Counted from the first letter of the stretch, positions 1-8,993 are shown. The stretch is 64,000 nucleotides of DNA from GCA-003244245 sp050699815 (GCA_050699815.1 JBOHFT010000001.1:30424-94423), one strand, 5' to 3'. Numbers and translations: made by a program. Notes: generated by a model not told the origin, from the letters alone.

Positions 1-869
1 CAGACCAGGCTGTAGATCACCACCCCGCCCGGGTCGCCCTGGGCCGCCGACCGGGTGGTGATCACGAAGCCGAGCTGGCCGACCAGGACGTAGAGCACGA
101 ACCAGGCGGCCATCCCGCCGGCCTGGGTCAGCCGGGGGTCCCAGCCCCAGCGCCAGCCGAAGTGAAAGCCGGCCCGGCGTAGCCCGGGCAGCTGCACCAG
201 CGCCTGCGCGATGATGCCCGCGGTCGTGCCCAGGCCCAGGACCAGCAGTTTCGGGTCACTCATCCGGGCCGGGCTGATCGTGATCTCGCCTGGCACCAGG
301 GCGTAGACCCCCAGGAACACCAGCACGATGACGTTGTTGAGCACCGGTGCCCAGGTCGGCGGGCCGAAGCTGCTGCGGGCGTTGAGGATGGCGCCGAACA
401 GCCCCGACAGGCCGTAGAACAGGATCTGCGGCAGCAGCAGGTAGCCGAGCACCGCGGCCAGCTGCGGGTTGGCACCCGCGCTGTCGCCGAGCAGCAGCGC
501 GGCGAGAAACGGTGCCGCGGCGACGGCGGCCACCGTGGCCACCCCGAGGGTCACGCAGGCGACGGTGACCAGCCGCTGCAGGTAGGCCTCGCCCTGGTCG
601 GCGTCCTCCTTGGCGGCGCGCACCAGCAGCGGCACCACGACGCTGGTCAGCACCCCGCCGAGCAGCAGCTCGTAGAGCATCGCCGGCAGCGTGTTGGCGA
701 CCGTGTAGGCGTCGTTGACCACGCCCAGCCCGAGCACGGCGGCGAGCCCGAGCTGGCGGATGAACCCGGTGAACCGGCTGACCAGGGTGGCGACCGCCAT
801 CGTGCGGGTGGCCGCGGCCACCGAGTACCGGGACCGCGGGTGTGCGTGGTTCGCGGTGTCCAACGTCAC
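1..869 (-). CDS. murJ: MurJ lipid II flippase, 5' part (runs off the left edge)
   Basis: Integral membrane protein of the MurJ/MviN family, which flips lipid II across the inner membrane for peptidoglycan synthesis. The reverse strand reads through AVLGLGVVNDAYTVANTLP, the MurJ N-terminal signature, followed by several hydrophobic helices. About the first 289 codons are present and the C-terminus lies outside the window. I chose the GTG at 869-867: it overlaps the TGA stop of the upstream DUF6049 gene by four bases (GTGA), the usual arrangement for translational coupling. An ATG further in (near 800) would drop the basic N-terminal tail. The next gene upstream is DUF6049, a standard actinobacterial pairing. 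Confidence 0.92.
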   Translation of the reverse strand, partial: MTLDTANHAHPRSRYSVAAATRTMAVATLVSRFTGFIRQLGLAAVLGLGVVNDAYTVANTLPAMLYELLLGGVLTSVVVPLLVRAAKEDADQGEAYLQRLVTVACVTLGVATVAAVAAAPFLAALLLGDSAGANPQLAAVLGYLLLPQILFYGLSGLFGAILNARSSFGPPTWAPVLNNVIVLVFLGVYALVPGEITISPARMSDPKLLVLGLGTTAGIIAQALVQLPGLRRAGFHFGWRWGWDPRLTQAGGMAAWFVLYVLVGQLGFVITTRSAAQGDPGGVVIYSLV

Positions 870-3097
870 CTGGCTTCCCGTGCTCTGCGCCGTCGGCGCA
901 CGAATCCGCGGGCCACCAGCAGGATCAGCGCCGCACCGGCGCCCGTGGTGAGCGCGACAGTAACGGTGCCGAACGCGGTGGAGCGCAACTGCAGGGTGCT
1001 CGGCTCGCCCAGCGGGGTGCCACCCGGGGTGCCCAGCCGGGCATCGACGCTGAACTGACCGGTCCGGCTCACCTGCGCTGGGATGACGAACTGGCGGGTA
1101 CTGCGGGCCGGCACCAGCTGCAGCCCGACCGCCCCGGTGCGCAGCCCGGCGGTGTCGGACAGGCTCAGCCGGACCTGCACACCGACCGGCAGCTCGTTGC
1201 TCACGGTGATCAGCAGCGGGGAGTCCGACGCCGCCAGGCTGTAGGGGCCGGGCGACTGCACGATCCGCACCGAGCGGCGCAGCTCGTCGAGCCGGCTGTG
1301 CAGCTCCCCGGTCACCAGCACGGCCCGGTCCGGCTGGGTGCGCCAGGCCGAGGACACCCCCCGCAGCAGCCCCAGCCGCAGCGGATTAAGCAGATCGACC
1401 GGTTCGAGGTTCGTGGTGGCATCCACGACGGTGGCCATCTGCAGGTCCCGCAGGACGTCACGGTCGCGCTCGACGTCGGCGGTGATGGTGTGCGGGATCT
1501 CCTGCGCGCTGGCCTGCGGCGGGTAAGCCACCGCCGCAGCGGGACCGGCGGGACGGGTGGCGGACAGCGTCGGCAGGTCGCGCGGGACGACGAAGCCGGC
1601 TTCCAGCAGCTGCCGGGCGGTGCTCAGCAGCGCGGTGGCCTCAGTGCCCCGCGCCTGCCAGCGGCGCGGCGGGACCAGCAGCACCGGCCGGCGGCCCGGG
1701 TCGATCGCGGCGCGGTAGACCAGGGCACCGAGCCCATCCTGGGCGGCCAGCGGGCCGGCGTCGCGGCCGGGCTGTTCCGGGTCGGCAGCCAGCGCGCTGG
1801 TCAGCAGGGGGTCGATGAGCAGGCCGGCGCCGCGGCTGCCCTGGGGGCTGGGTGCCGGTGATCGGGCCGCTGGCAGGCTGACGACGTCGTCGGCGAGCGG
1901 CGCAGCGGACACCCCGCGGGTGTCCAGCAGGACAGCGCGGATCTCCAGGGCGGTGAGGTCGGTCAGGGTGCGCTCGTCGAGCACCCCGCCCGCGGGCCAG
2001 CTCACCCCGGTCAGTGGCTGCACCCCGAGCAGGTCGCTCACCAGGCGGGCACCGGTGCTGATGGCCAGGGCCGTCAGGTCGGTGAGCCCGGCCCGGGACA
2101 GCGCCACCAGGTCGGGATCGGCGTAGGGCAGCGCCAGCACGCAGCGGCCCTGGACAGCGCTGCGCAGCCGATCAAGCCAGCTCTGGGCGTCCCGCGCGCC
2201 GGTGCCCGCACGCAGCCCGCCGGGGTGCACCACCCGGTAGCCGCGGCTCATCCCGTCGACCGTCTCGAGCAGCGCCGGGTCGATCGCCACGCAGACGGCC
2301 GCCGCCAGCGGCGATCCCGGCGGGACCACCTGCTCGAGCGCGCCGAGCACCCCGTCCAGCCGCCCGCCGGCCGCGATATCCGCGGCCACCGGATCCGCTG
2401 CGGCGCGGTCACCGCGGATCAGGATCGGCTCACCGGGACCGGTGGGCAGCCGCGCCGGTTCCGCGGCCAGTGGCCACACCACGGTCAGCGGAGCCGGCCG
2501 CACCGGCTGGCCCAGCACCGGTCCAGCCGGCCCGCCGGGCGCGGCGGGCGGTATCCCGAGCACCGGCAGCAGCAGCGGGACCGACGCCAGCCGCGCGGTG
2601 TCACCGAAGTCCGGTTTGCCGTTGAGGTTGACCAGCAGCGGGTACACGCCCGGTTCGTTGATCTGCAGCGACTCCAGCTCGGCCCCACCGCGCAGCGCAA
2701 CCTCCAGCTGGAACGGGCTGCTCTGGCCCGGTGCGAGGTCGCCTTCCACCGGCTGGAACCGGGTGACATGAGGCGCTTCGGGAACGCTGGTGGTGGCCCG
2801 GACGGCGGCCTGCTCGGAGTTCACCGGCTCGTCGCGCTGCAGCCGGACCCCGAGCCTGGTGATGACCCGGTCCCCGACGTTGACCACCCGGCCGGTGACC
2901 CTGAGCACCGGCGGGCTGGCGGCGGTGACCACCCGGGGGGACAGCTCCGCCAACTCGAGCACCGCCAGCATGCTCGCCTGGGATTGATCAGTGTGGAGTT
3001 GCGTTGCGGACAGCGCCACCGGGGCGGCGCCGGGTGCCAGCAACGCCAGCACCGCCACCAGCAGGGCTGCGGCGAGCAGGTGGACCCGGCATCTCAC
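866..3097 (-). CDS. DUF6049 family secreted/membrane-anchored protein
   Basis: 743-residue protein of unknown function, recognised by its position between NUDIX and murJ and by its architecture. It has an N-terminal signal sequence (basic start, then LLAAALLVAVLALLAPGAAP), a long extracytoplasmic region, and a C-terminal transmembrane segment near residue 720 followed by an Arg-rich tail (RRRRRAR). The GTG start has a GAGGCG-like ribosome site upstream. Its stop overlaps the murJ start, suggesting an envelope-related role in the same transcript. The exact function is not known. The synteny is the same as the Rv3909/SCO3895 neighbourhood (from memory). Confidence 0.88.
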   Translation of the reverse strand: MRCRVHLLAAALLVAVLALLAPGAAPVALSATQLHTDQSQASMLAVLELAELSPRVVTAASPPVLRVTGRVVNVGDRVITRLGVRLQRDEPVNSEQAAVRATTSVPEAPHVTRFQPVEGDLAPGQSSPFQLEVALRGGAELESLQINEPGVYPLLVNLNGKPDFGDTARLASVPLLLPVLGIPPAAPGGPAGPVLGQPVRPAPLTVVWPLAAEPARLPTGPGEPILIRGDRAAADPVAADIAAGGRLDGVLGALEQVVPPGSPLAAAVCVAIDPALLETVDGMSRGYRVVHPGGLRAGTGARDAQSWLDRLRSAVQGRCVLALPYADPDLVALSRAGLTDLTALAISTGARLVSDLLGVQPLTGVSWPAGGVLDERTLTDLTALEIRAVLLDTRGVSAAPLADDVVSLPAARSPAPSPQGSRGAGLLIDPLLTSALAADPEQPGRDAGPLAAQDGLGALVYRAAIDPGRRPVLLVPPRRWQARGTEATALLSTARQLLEAGFVVPRDLPTLSATRPAGPAAAVAYPPQASAQEIPHTITADVERDRDVLRDLQMATVVDATTNLEPVDLLNPLRLGLLRGVSSAWRTQPDRAVLVTGELHSRLDELRRSVRIVQSPGPYSLAASDSPLLITVSNELPVGVQVRLSLSDTAGLRTGAVGLQLVPARSTRQFVIPAQVSRTGQFSVDARLGTPGGTPLGEPSTLQLRSTAFGTVTVALTTGAGAALILLVARGFVRRRRRAREAR

Positions 3098-3105
3098 GCG
3101 GGGCG

Positions 3106-3165
3106 CCTCATGCCCAGGTGCCTCATGCCCAGGTGCCTCATGCCCAGGTGCCTCATGCCCAGGTG
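3106..3165. repeat. 15-bp tandem repeat, four exact copies
   Basis: Four perfect head-to-tail copies of a 15-base unit (cctcatgcccaggtg) fill the gap between the NUDIX stop and the DUF6049 start; a partial fifth copy follows at 3168-3175. On the coding (minus) strand each unit carries ATGAGG, so the array repeats an ATG and a purine-rich stretch just upstream of the DUF6049 GTG. It could be a slippage-prone spacer that affects DUF6049 translation. Confidence 0.95.
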
Positions 3166-3169
3166 CCCC

Positions 3170-3772
3170 TCATGCAGAGTCCGCGAGCATCTCGGTGGCG
3201 CGACGGACCAGGCGGCGCTCGTCGGCGTAGGCCAGCCGCTGCGGCAGGTCGGCCAGTGGCACCCAGGCCACCTCGGTGACCTCCACGTCGGCGTCGGACA
3301 GCTCCCCACCCAGCGCCCGCAGCAGGAAGTGGTGCACTGTTTTGTGCACCCGGCGGTCCTCGGCGACGAACCAGTAGTCGATGCAGCCCAGGGCCGCGAC
3401 CACCGCGCTGTCGATCCCGGTCTCTTCGGCGACCTCGCGCACGGCCGCCTGCTCCACGGTCTCGCCGTGCTCGACGTGACCTTTGGGCAGTGACCACAGC
3501 AGCCGGCCGCGCCGATCCAGCCGGCCGATCACGGCCGCCCGCCCGGTGTCGGTGTCGACCACCAGCCCGCCTGCCGAGGTCTCGTCCACGGTCCGCATCT
3601 GGTCGGCTTGGCGCTTGCCGCTGGGTTCGTCGCTGTTGCCGACCCCGACGCCATCAGCCCGGCTCCCCTTGGTGCCCTTACCCTGGCCCGCCCTGCGTTG
3701 GCGGCTCCTGCCCTGGCGGGGTGCATCTCGGGCGGCCTTGTCACGGCCGGACCGGTTGGCGGGCGGGGGCAT
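3170..3772 (-). CDS. NUDIX hydrolase (MutT-like)
   Basis: 200-residue NUDIX protein. The Nudix box is intact from about residue 100: GHVEHGETVEQAAVREVAEE fits Gx5Ex7REUxEExGU, the metal-binding catalytic loop that cleaves nucleoside diphosphates linked to X. The first 60 residues are Lys/Arg/Gly-rich and low-complexity. The conserved fold begins at MRTVDETSAGGLVVD, so an internal start there is possible. It is divergent from the CCA-adding gene and lies upstream of DUF6049 and murJ on the same strand, as in other actinomycetes. Substrate unknown. Confidence 0.9.
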   Translation of the reverse strand: MPPPANRSGRDKAARDAPRQGRSRQRRAGQGKGTKGSRADGVGVGNSDEPSGKRQADQMRTVDETSAGGLVVDTDTGRAAVIGRLDRRGRLLWSLPKGHVEHGETVEQAAVREVAEETGIDSAVVAALGCIDYWFVAEDRRVHKTVHHFLLRALGGELSDADVEVTEVAWVPLADLPQRLAYADERRLVRRATEMLADSA

Positions 3773-3881
3773 GAGGCTGATGGTATCCGCGGGGTGGGGT
3801 TGCCGGTGGGCCTACTGCGGCGGCGGCGGACCGTTACGCTGGCTCCTCGTGTCCCCTTCGCCCTCCGCGGTAGGAAACCGC

Positions 3882-5363
3882 ATGCCGTCGGTGAGCCCAG
3901 CACAGCACAATGCCGTGGTGGAACTGCTCCGGATCGCGCCGGTGGCAGACGAGCTGGCCGCCCGGTTCAGCGCGGCCGGTCATTCGCTGTATCTCGTGGG
4001 CGGCAGCGTGCGCGACGCCCTGCTCGGCCGGCTGGGCAGCGACCTGGACTTCACCACCGACGCCCGCCCGGACGCCACCCGGCGGATCCTGGACGGCTGG
4101 GCCGACGCGGTGTGGGACACCGGGATCGCCTTCGGCACCGTCGGCGCGACCAGGGCCGGCACCCACTGCGAGATCACCACCTACCGCGCTGACCGCTACG
4201 ACCGGGTCTCCCGCAATCCCGATGTGATCTTCGGCGACACCGTCGAGGGCGACCTGGCCCGGCGTGATTTCACCGTGAACGCGATGGCCGTGCAGCTGCC
4301 GTCGCGAGACCTGCTTGCAGGGTCGAGCCATCAACACCGAGGAGCCGGCCGGTTCGTCGACCCGCACGGTGGGATGGCCGCGCTGGCCCGCCGTGAGCTG
4401 GACACCCCCGCGACACCGCAGGAGTCCTTCGCCGACGACCCGCTGCGGATGCTGCGCGCGGCCCGGTTCGTCTCCCAGCTCGGTTTCACCCTGGCCCCCC
4501 GGGTGCGGGCCGCGCTGGTCGACATGGCACCCGAGATCCGCCGGATCACCGCCGAGCGGGTCGGCGCGGAACTGTCCAAGCTGCTGCTCGGGGCGCATCC
4601 GCGGGCCGGCGTGGAGCTGATGGTGGACACCGGGCTGGCTGACCATGTGCTGCCCGAGGTGCCCGCGATGCGCTTGGAGATAGATGAGCATCACCAGCAC
4701 AAGGACGTCTACGTGCATTCGCTGACGGTGCTCGACCAGGTGATCGCGCTCGAGGACGGCGAGCCTGACCTGGTGCTGCGGCTGGCGGCGTTGCTGCATG
4801 ACATCGGCAAGCCGGCCACCCGCAGGCACGAGGCCGGCGGCGGGGTGAGCTTCCACCATCACGAGGTGGTCGGGGCCAAGCTGGTCCGCAAGAGGATGCG
4901 CGCCCTGCGTTACCCCACGCACGTCGTCGACGACGTCGCGGCGCTGGTGTTCTTGCACCTGCGGTTCCACGGTTACGGCGGCGGGGAGTGGACCGACTCG
5001 GCGGTGCGGCGCTATGTCACCGACGCCGGGGATCTGCTGCCGCGGCTGCACAAGCTCGTCCGGGCCGACTGCACCACCCGCAACCGCCGCAAGGCGGCCG
5101 CGCTGCAGCGCACCTACGACGGCCTGGAGCTGCGCATCGAGCGGATCCGCGCCGAGGAGGACCTGGCCCGGGTGCGCCCGGACCTCGACGGTAACGCGAT
5201 CATGGAGCTGCTCGGGCTGGCGCCCGGCCCGCTGGTCGGCCAGGCCTGGCGGCACCTCAAGGACGTGCGCCTGGACCGCGGCCCGCTATCCCGCGACGAG
5301 GCCGAGGCCGAGCTGCGCCGCTGGGCCCAGGACAACCTCCCCGCCGGTGGATCGAGCCCGTGA
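3882..5363 (+). CDS. pcnA: CCA tRNA nucleotidyltransferase
   Basis: 493-residue class II tRNA nucleotidyltransferase with an HD domain; it builds or repairs the 3' CCA of tRNAs. The head domain carries the G[SG]xRD and DxD signatures (LVGGSVRDALLG, SDLDFTTDA, residues 30-55). The HD hydrolase part has LAALLHDIGKPATR near residue 305. The open frame extends far upstream, but the ATG at 3882 fits the family N-terminus (MPSVSPAQHNAVVELL) and follows TAGGAA. It is divergent from the NUDIX gene. A short insertion (ASSHQHRGAG, near residue 150) is not one I recall from homologues. Confidence 0.93.
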   Translation: MPSVSPAQHNAVVELLRIAPVADELAARFSAAGHSLYLVGGSVRDALLGRLGSDLDFTTDARPDATRRILDGWADAVWDTGIAFGTVGATRAGTHCEITTYRADRYDRVSRNPDVIFGDTVEGDLARRDFTVNAMAVQLPSRDLLAGSSHQHRGAGRFVDPHGGMAALARRELDTPATPQESFADDPLRMLRAARFVSQLGFTLAPRVRAALVDMAPEIRRITAERVGAELSKLLLGAHPRAGVELMVDTGLADHVLPEVPAMRLEIDEHHQHKDVYVHSLTVLDQVIALEDGEPDLVLRLAALLHDIGKPATRRHEAGGGVSFHHHEVVGAKLVRKRMRALRYPTHVVDDVAALVFLHLRFHGYGGGEWTDSAVRRYVTDAGDLLPRLHKLVRADCTTRNRRKAAALQRTYDGLELRIERIRAEEDLARVRPDLDGNAIMELLGLAPGPLVGQAWRHLKDVRLDRGPLSRDEAEAELRRWAQDNLPAGGSSP

Positions 5364-5375
5364 ACCCGACGCGGG

Positions 5376-5531
5376 TCAGCAGCCGAGTTCGCCGGTGCGC
5401 AGGGCGGTGGTGAAGGCGGTCCAGGCGGGCGGGGGGACGGCCAGCACGCTGCCGGCCGGGTTCTTGGAGTCGCGCAGCAGCGGCCTGGCGGGATCGGATC
5501 GAGGTGTGCGGGTTTCCGGGCATAGGACGCA
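5376..5531 (-). pseudogene. DUF397 domain remnant
   Basis: The reverse strand encodes RDSKNPAGSVLAVPPPAWTA followed by FTTALRTGELGC and a stop, the C-terminal half of a DUF397 protein. These are small proteins normally paired with XRE regulators in Streptomyces-type genomes. The N-terminal WxKSSYS half is missing and an in-frame stop lies just upstream, so this is a truncated relic. Its partner regulator is not here. Confidence 0.75.
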
Positions 5532-5680
5532 CTATGCACGATGCGTGACGCCAACAAAATCACTCGATCGTGCTATTGCTTGCAGCACGTGCAATGGAGC
5601 TGAGGGGTCGCTGTCCCAGACTGGGCCTCGTCCGCAACGTCCTGTCGGTGCGGCGCACGCTCGTCTGTACGCTGTTATGT

Positions 5681-5908
5681 ATGCAGCGAGAGCGGCTAAC
5701 TGTGAGCATGGAACCGCAGACGGTGGCGTGGGTGCGGCAGTGCGGGGCACGCACCCGGGGTGGCGCCTCTGCGTATCTCGAGCACCTGGTCCGTCAGGAC
5801 GCGTTGCGGGCGGCGGCGGCATCAGCGGCCAGCTGGTACGCAGCGCACCCGACTTACGCAGCTGACAGCGCGGCCGAGACCAGGGCGGCGCTGGACCAGA
5901 CAGCGTGA
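5681..5908 (+). CDS. Ribbon-helix-helix-like antitoxin
   Basis: 75-residue protein beginning MQRERLTVSMEPQTVAWVRQ, which resembles short RHH antitoxins (RLTVSMxxxxVxWVR as the beta strand and first helix). An acidic, Ala-rich C-terminal tail would bind the toxin. The open frame starts earlier, but this ATG fits the family. Its TGA overlaps the GTG of the next gene (GTGA), a coupled antitoxin-toxin order. Expected role: neutralise the downstream PemK/MazF-like protein and autoregulate the pair. Identification rests on pattern and context. Confidence 0.75.
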   Translation: MQRERLTVSMEPQTVAWVRQCGARTRGGASAYLEHLVRQDALRAAAASAASWYAAHPTYAADSAAETRAALDQTA

Positions 5909-6207
5909 GGCGAGGGGACCTCTACCGTTACGAACCAGTGCTGGCCAGGCCCGGCCAGCCGACCACCAGGCTCATCGTCTCCGCCGACGCAGTGAACGCC
6001 AACGACGCCCTGCCTGCGGTCTACGCAATGCACGTCGTGGACTCCGACCCCGGCTCGCTGCTGGCCGTGCGGGTCGGGGAGTTCGGCTGGGCGTTTGCTC
6101 TGGAGATCGATCGCCCACCCCGCCGCCTCGTCGAGCACCTGGGCCGCGCCACCCCCGAAGAGCTTGAGCAGGTCGACAACGCTATCCGGGCGGTCTTCGA
6201 GGTATAG
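5905..6207 (+). CDS. PemK/MazF-like toxin
   Basis: 100-residue protein starting MRRGDLYRYEPVLARPGQ, the RGDLYxx start of the MazF/PemK ribonuclease fold, followed by a TRLIVSAD strand and a basic/acidic mix. The C-terminal half (RRLVEHLGRATPEELEQVD) is typical of the actinobacterial PemK-like subgroup. It overlaps the antitoxin stop by four bases. Likely an mRNA interferase held inactive by the antitoxin; activity is inferred. It lies in the accessory zone that starts after the CCA gene. Confidence 0.75.
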   Translation: MRRGDLYRYEPVLARPGQPTTRLIVSADAVNANDALPAVYAMHVVDSDPGSLLAVRVGEFGWAFALEIDRPPRRLVEHLGRATPEELEQVDNAIRAVFEV

Positions 6208-6284
6208 GACCAAGGGCAGCTCCGCCACCCAGTTCTGTCGCTCTATCCTGGCCACCGACCGCGCGGAACCGGAAGGGATCCCCC

Positions 6285-7013
6285 ATGCACAGTGACCTGT
6301 TCGCGCCCAGCCATCAGGAGACCGAGCCCACCCAGCGGGGCATGGTGCGGCAGAACTCGAAGATGCTCAAGGTCGCGCTAGACGGTGAGGTGCTCGCCCG
6401 GCGGGGTTCGATGGTCGCCTACCAGGGCCAGGTGCAGTTCACGGCGCTGGGCTCGGGCGGGGTGGGCAAGTTCCTCAAGCAGAAGCTGACCGGCGAGGGC
6501 ATCCCGCTGATGAAGGTGTCCGGCCAGGGCGACGTGTTCCTCGCCGACCTTGCGGCTGACGTGCATCTGATCGACCTGGAGGGTCCGCACGACGCGCTGA
6601 CTGTCAACGGCAAGAACGTGCTGGCTTTCGAGCCCACCCTGAAATACGAGATCCGCCGGGTCGACGGCGCAGGCATGCTCTCCGCGGCGGGCCTGTACAA
6701 CTGCGTGTTCTCCGGGCCGGGCCGCATCGCGATCACCGCGAAGGGTTCACCGGTAGTGCTCACCGTCGATCAGCCCACCTACGCCGACCCGCAGGCGGCG
6801 ATCGCCTGGTCGGCCTCGCTGCAGACCGGGTTCCACCGGGCCGACCAGCTGAGCCTGGGCACGCTGCTCGGCCGCACCACCGGCGAGGCGTTCACGATGA
6901 GCTTCGCCGGGCAGGGCTTCGTCATCGTGCAGCCCTCGGAGGAGTTGCCGGACAACAGCGGCACCGACGAGTCCGAGGGCGGCGGACTGCTCGGTGGGCT
7001 GATGGGCCGCTAA
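6285..7013 (+). CDS. AIM24 family protein
   Basis: 242-residue protein of the AIM24/DUF124 family (beta-helix-like fold, function poorly defined, linked in yeast to mitochondrial inner-membrane organisation). Family pattern visible: LKVALDGEVLARRGSMVAYQG, a Gly-rich turn (GSGGVGKFLKQ), GQGDVFLADLAADVHLIDLE, and FAGQGFVIVQPSE near the C-terminus. GGAAGGG precedes the ATG by a good distance. The C-terminal tail is acidic and then Gly-rich (GGGLLGGLMGR). It converges on the MFS gene at a shared hairpin. Confidence 0.88.
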   Translation: MHSDLFAPSHQETEPTQRGMVRQNSKMLKVALDGEVLARRGSMVAYQGQVQFTALGSGGVGKFLKQKLTGEGIPLMKVSGQGDVFLADLAADVHLIDLEGPHDALTVNGKNVLAFEPTLKYEIRRVDGAGMLSAAGLYNCVFSGPGRIAITAKGSPVVLTVDQPTYADPQAAIAWSASLQTGFHRADQLSLGTLLGRTTGEAFTMSFAGQGFVIVQPSEELPDNSGTDESEGGGLLGGLMGR

Positions 7014-7043
7014 CCGGTGCACTCCGAATGCCTGGTGCCTTCC

Positions 7044-7105
7044 GCATTCAGCGGGCTCAGCGGGGCTATAAGGGGTCCGATAGCCCCGCTGAGCCCGCTG
7101 AATGC
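7044..7105. terminator. Long bidirectional terminator hairpin overlapping the MFS stop codon
   Basis: A perfect 25-bp inverted repeat (7044-7068 and 7081-7105) flanks a 12-base loop. It sits between convergent AIM24 (+) and MFS (-) genes, as a bidirectional terminator would. No strong T-run follows, which is common in high-GC genomes. The MFS stop codon (7066-7068) lies inside the left arm, and the last residues of the MFS protein (SAGSAGLSD) are encoded by the hairpin. Confidence 0.85.
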
Positions 7106-8403
7106 GCAGGAGCCCGGTCGATGCGGCCGTAGAGGGCTGCTGCGGTGAGGTAGGCGGCAGCGGCTAGGAGGAGGAGTTCGGGGGCGTGGCCATCTGGCGG
7201 TACTACCGTGGCGGCTAGTGCAGCGGCGAGGACGTAGCCGACGTTGAATACCGTGTCATACAGCGCGAAGACCCGGCCGCGCACCTCGTCCCCGACGTCG
7301 CCCTGCACCGTGGCGTCCAGGCTCAGCTTTACCACCTGCCCCGCTGTGGACAGTGCGAACGCGGCGGCCAGCATCGTCGGCATGATCATCGGCAGGCCGA
7401 GCGCGACGATCAGTATCCCGGCGGCCAGCAGGGCACCGCGGACCGTGTGCCGCCGACCGAACCTGGCCACCAGCAGCGGCGTGAGCACCGCCGCGAGCAG
7501 CAACCCGGCCGCCCCGGCGACGAGCACCTGCCCGACCCCGGGGAGCCCGGTCAGCAGCAGCCCGTGGGAGGTGAAGGTGTTGCTGTACAGCAGCAGCGTC
7601 ACCAGGGTCGCGATGCCGAACGACAGCCGGTGCGCGGCGAGCGCCACCATGCCCGCGGCGACGCTGGGCACCCGGATCGCGGCGGTCAGGCCGTCGCGCA
7701 GCCCGCTGGCCACCGCCCGGGTTGCCTTGGCGGGCTCATCGGTGGAGTCCGGCCCGAGCTGGCCGGGCCGAAGGCTGGCCGCGATCGCCGCTGCGAGCAG
7801 CGAGCCCAGCACCGCACCCGCCGTCACCCAGGCCGACCCAGTGTCGCCTGACCCGACCACCTCGCGCAGTCCGATCGCGCACACCCCGCCGAAGATGGTG
7901 CAGGCTGAGCCGACGGTGGCGGCCAGCGCGTTGGCTTCCACCAGGTGCCGTGGTGGCGCCACGTGCGGCAACCCCGCGGACAGCCCGGCCAGCACGAACC
8001 GGCTCACCCCGGTAACCAGCAGCGCTCCGAGGAACAGCGGTGTCCCACCCACCCCGGTCCCGACTGCCAGCGCCACCAGCACGATCAGCACGCCGCGCAG
8101 CAGGTTCGCCACCACCAGGACCGCCCGGCGATCCCAGCGGTCCAGCAGCGCCCCGGCGAACGGCCCCACCAGCGAGTACGGCAGCAGCAGCACGGCCAGC
8201 CCGGCCGCGATCGCCATCGGGTCGGCCTGGCGTTCCGGGTTGAACAGCACGGCGCCGCCCAACGCGGCCTGGAACACCCCGTCGCCCCACTGCGCGGCGA
8301 ATCGGGAACCCAGCAACCGGCCGAACCCGTGGGTGCCGAGCAGTCGTCGCACCCCTAGCCGGTCGGGCGGGCTGGCCTGGGCAGTGGACTGCGACGAGGT
8401 CAC
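7066..8403 (-). CDS. MFS transporter
   Basis: 445-residue multi-spanning membrane protein of the major facilitator superfamily. The loop PFAGALLDRWDRRAVLVVAN matches the conserved motif A region (G-x-L-x-D-R-x-x-R/K-R) between TM2 and TM3, and TM-dense segments continue to about residue 425. GTG start with GGAGGTG-like sequence nearby. Such exporters are often drug-efflux proteins, but no substrate can be read from the sequence and no regulator sits beside it. It could serve the biosynthetic cluster starting 1.4 kb away, although strand and distance do not prove that. Confidence 0.85.
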   Translation of the reverse strand: MTSSQSTAQASPPDRLGVRRLLGTHGFGRLLGSRFAAQWGDGVFQAALGGAVLFNPERQADPMAIAAGLAVLLLPYSLVGPFAGALLDRWDRRAVLVVANLLRGVLIVLVALAVGTGVGGTPLFLGALLVTGVSRFVLAGLSAGLPHVAPPRHLVEANALAATVGSACTIFGGVCAIGLREVVGSGDTGSAWVTAGAVLGSLLAAAIAASLRPGQLGPDSTDEPAKATRAVASGLRDGLTAAIRVPSVAAGMVALAAHRLSFGIATLVTLLLYSNTFTSHGLLLTGLPGVGQVLVAGAAGLLLAAVLTPLLVARFGRRHTVRGALLAAGILIVALGLPMIMPTMLAAAFALSTAGQVVKLSLDATVQGDVGDEVRGRVFALYDTVFNVGYVLAAALAATVVPPDGHAPELLLLAAAAYLTAAALYGRIDRAPAHSAGSAGLSDPL

Positions 8404-8514
8404 GAGCGGTCAGACTAACGGTGCCACGTGAGCGGGGCGCCAAGGAGGTGTGAACTTGACCGGTAGGGCCGATTGGCTGGCGTTGTTCGCTGCCGGATCG
8501 GGGACGGTCGGGCA

Positions 8515-8955
8515 CCGCGCCGTGCGAGACAGCCTCGGGTGAATCCTCCCAGTCCTTTTGCCGCCCGAGTGGCGTCAGGTCGGGGAAGGGCCAGTTGCTG
8601 GCCAGCGCCCTCGACGCCTCGCCCGGTCGTGAAGTAGGCGCTGAAGACCTCGTCGCAGTCGTGGAGGAAGACGTTGCGCCTGAAGCCCGTTGTGACGCCG
8701 AAGCCGCTGCTTGCCGAGGAAAACAGGGGGATCTTCGCGTCCATGTGCTTCTTGAACGCCTCGATCTCGGCCGACGGCGCTCGCGACACCAGAGCCAGGG
8801 AGGTGTCGCAGGTGGCCGATGTTGTCGACGACCGTCGAGCAACCCGAACAGGGACCGTCGTCGCCCGGCTTGAGCATGTGGTGGTAGACGATGAGCTGGC
8901 GGCCGTCGACCAGGTCGAGCAGGCTCGCCTCGCCGCCTGAACCCGGCGGATTCAA
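8515..8955 (-). pseudogene. DUF899 (thioredoxin-like) pseudogene, frameshifted and 5'-truncated
   Basis: Three successive reading frames on the reverse strand give one DUF899 protein: LLDLVDGRQLIVYHHML with a CSGC motif, then RAPSAEIEAFKKHMDAKIPL to VFSAYFTTGRGVEGAG, then FPDLTPLGRQKDWEDSPE, the family C-terminus. At least two frameshifts and loss of the N-terminal ~40 residues make it non-functional. It abuts an inverted repeat and the IS30 remnant, so the insertion may have removed the 5' end. Confidence 0.8.
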
Positions 8956-8960
8956 GGTCA

Positions 8961-8993
8961 GTTCATCACATGAGATGATCTTATGTGATGAAC
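8961..8993. repeat. 11-bp inverted repeat before IS30 remnant
   Basis: Perfect arms gttcatcacat (8961-8971) and atgtgatgaac (8983-8993) around an 11-base spacer. The right arm runs into the ATG of the IS30-like open frame. It could be a regulator operator that belonged to the DUF899 locus or part of an insertion-sequence end; there is no matching copy at the other end of the remnant. Confidence 0.8.

Noticed and set aside
842..3493. Long plus-strand open frames (339 and 422 codons) opposite DUF6049 and NUDIX
   Set aside because: Gln/Arg/His/Gly-rich composition with no family features; mirror frames of the minus-strand genes in high-GC DNA.
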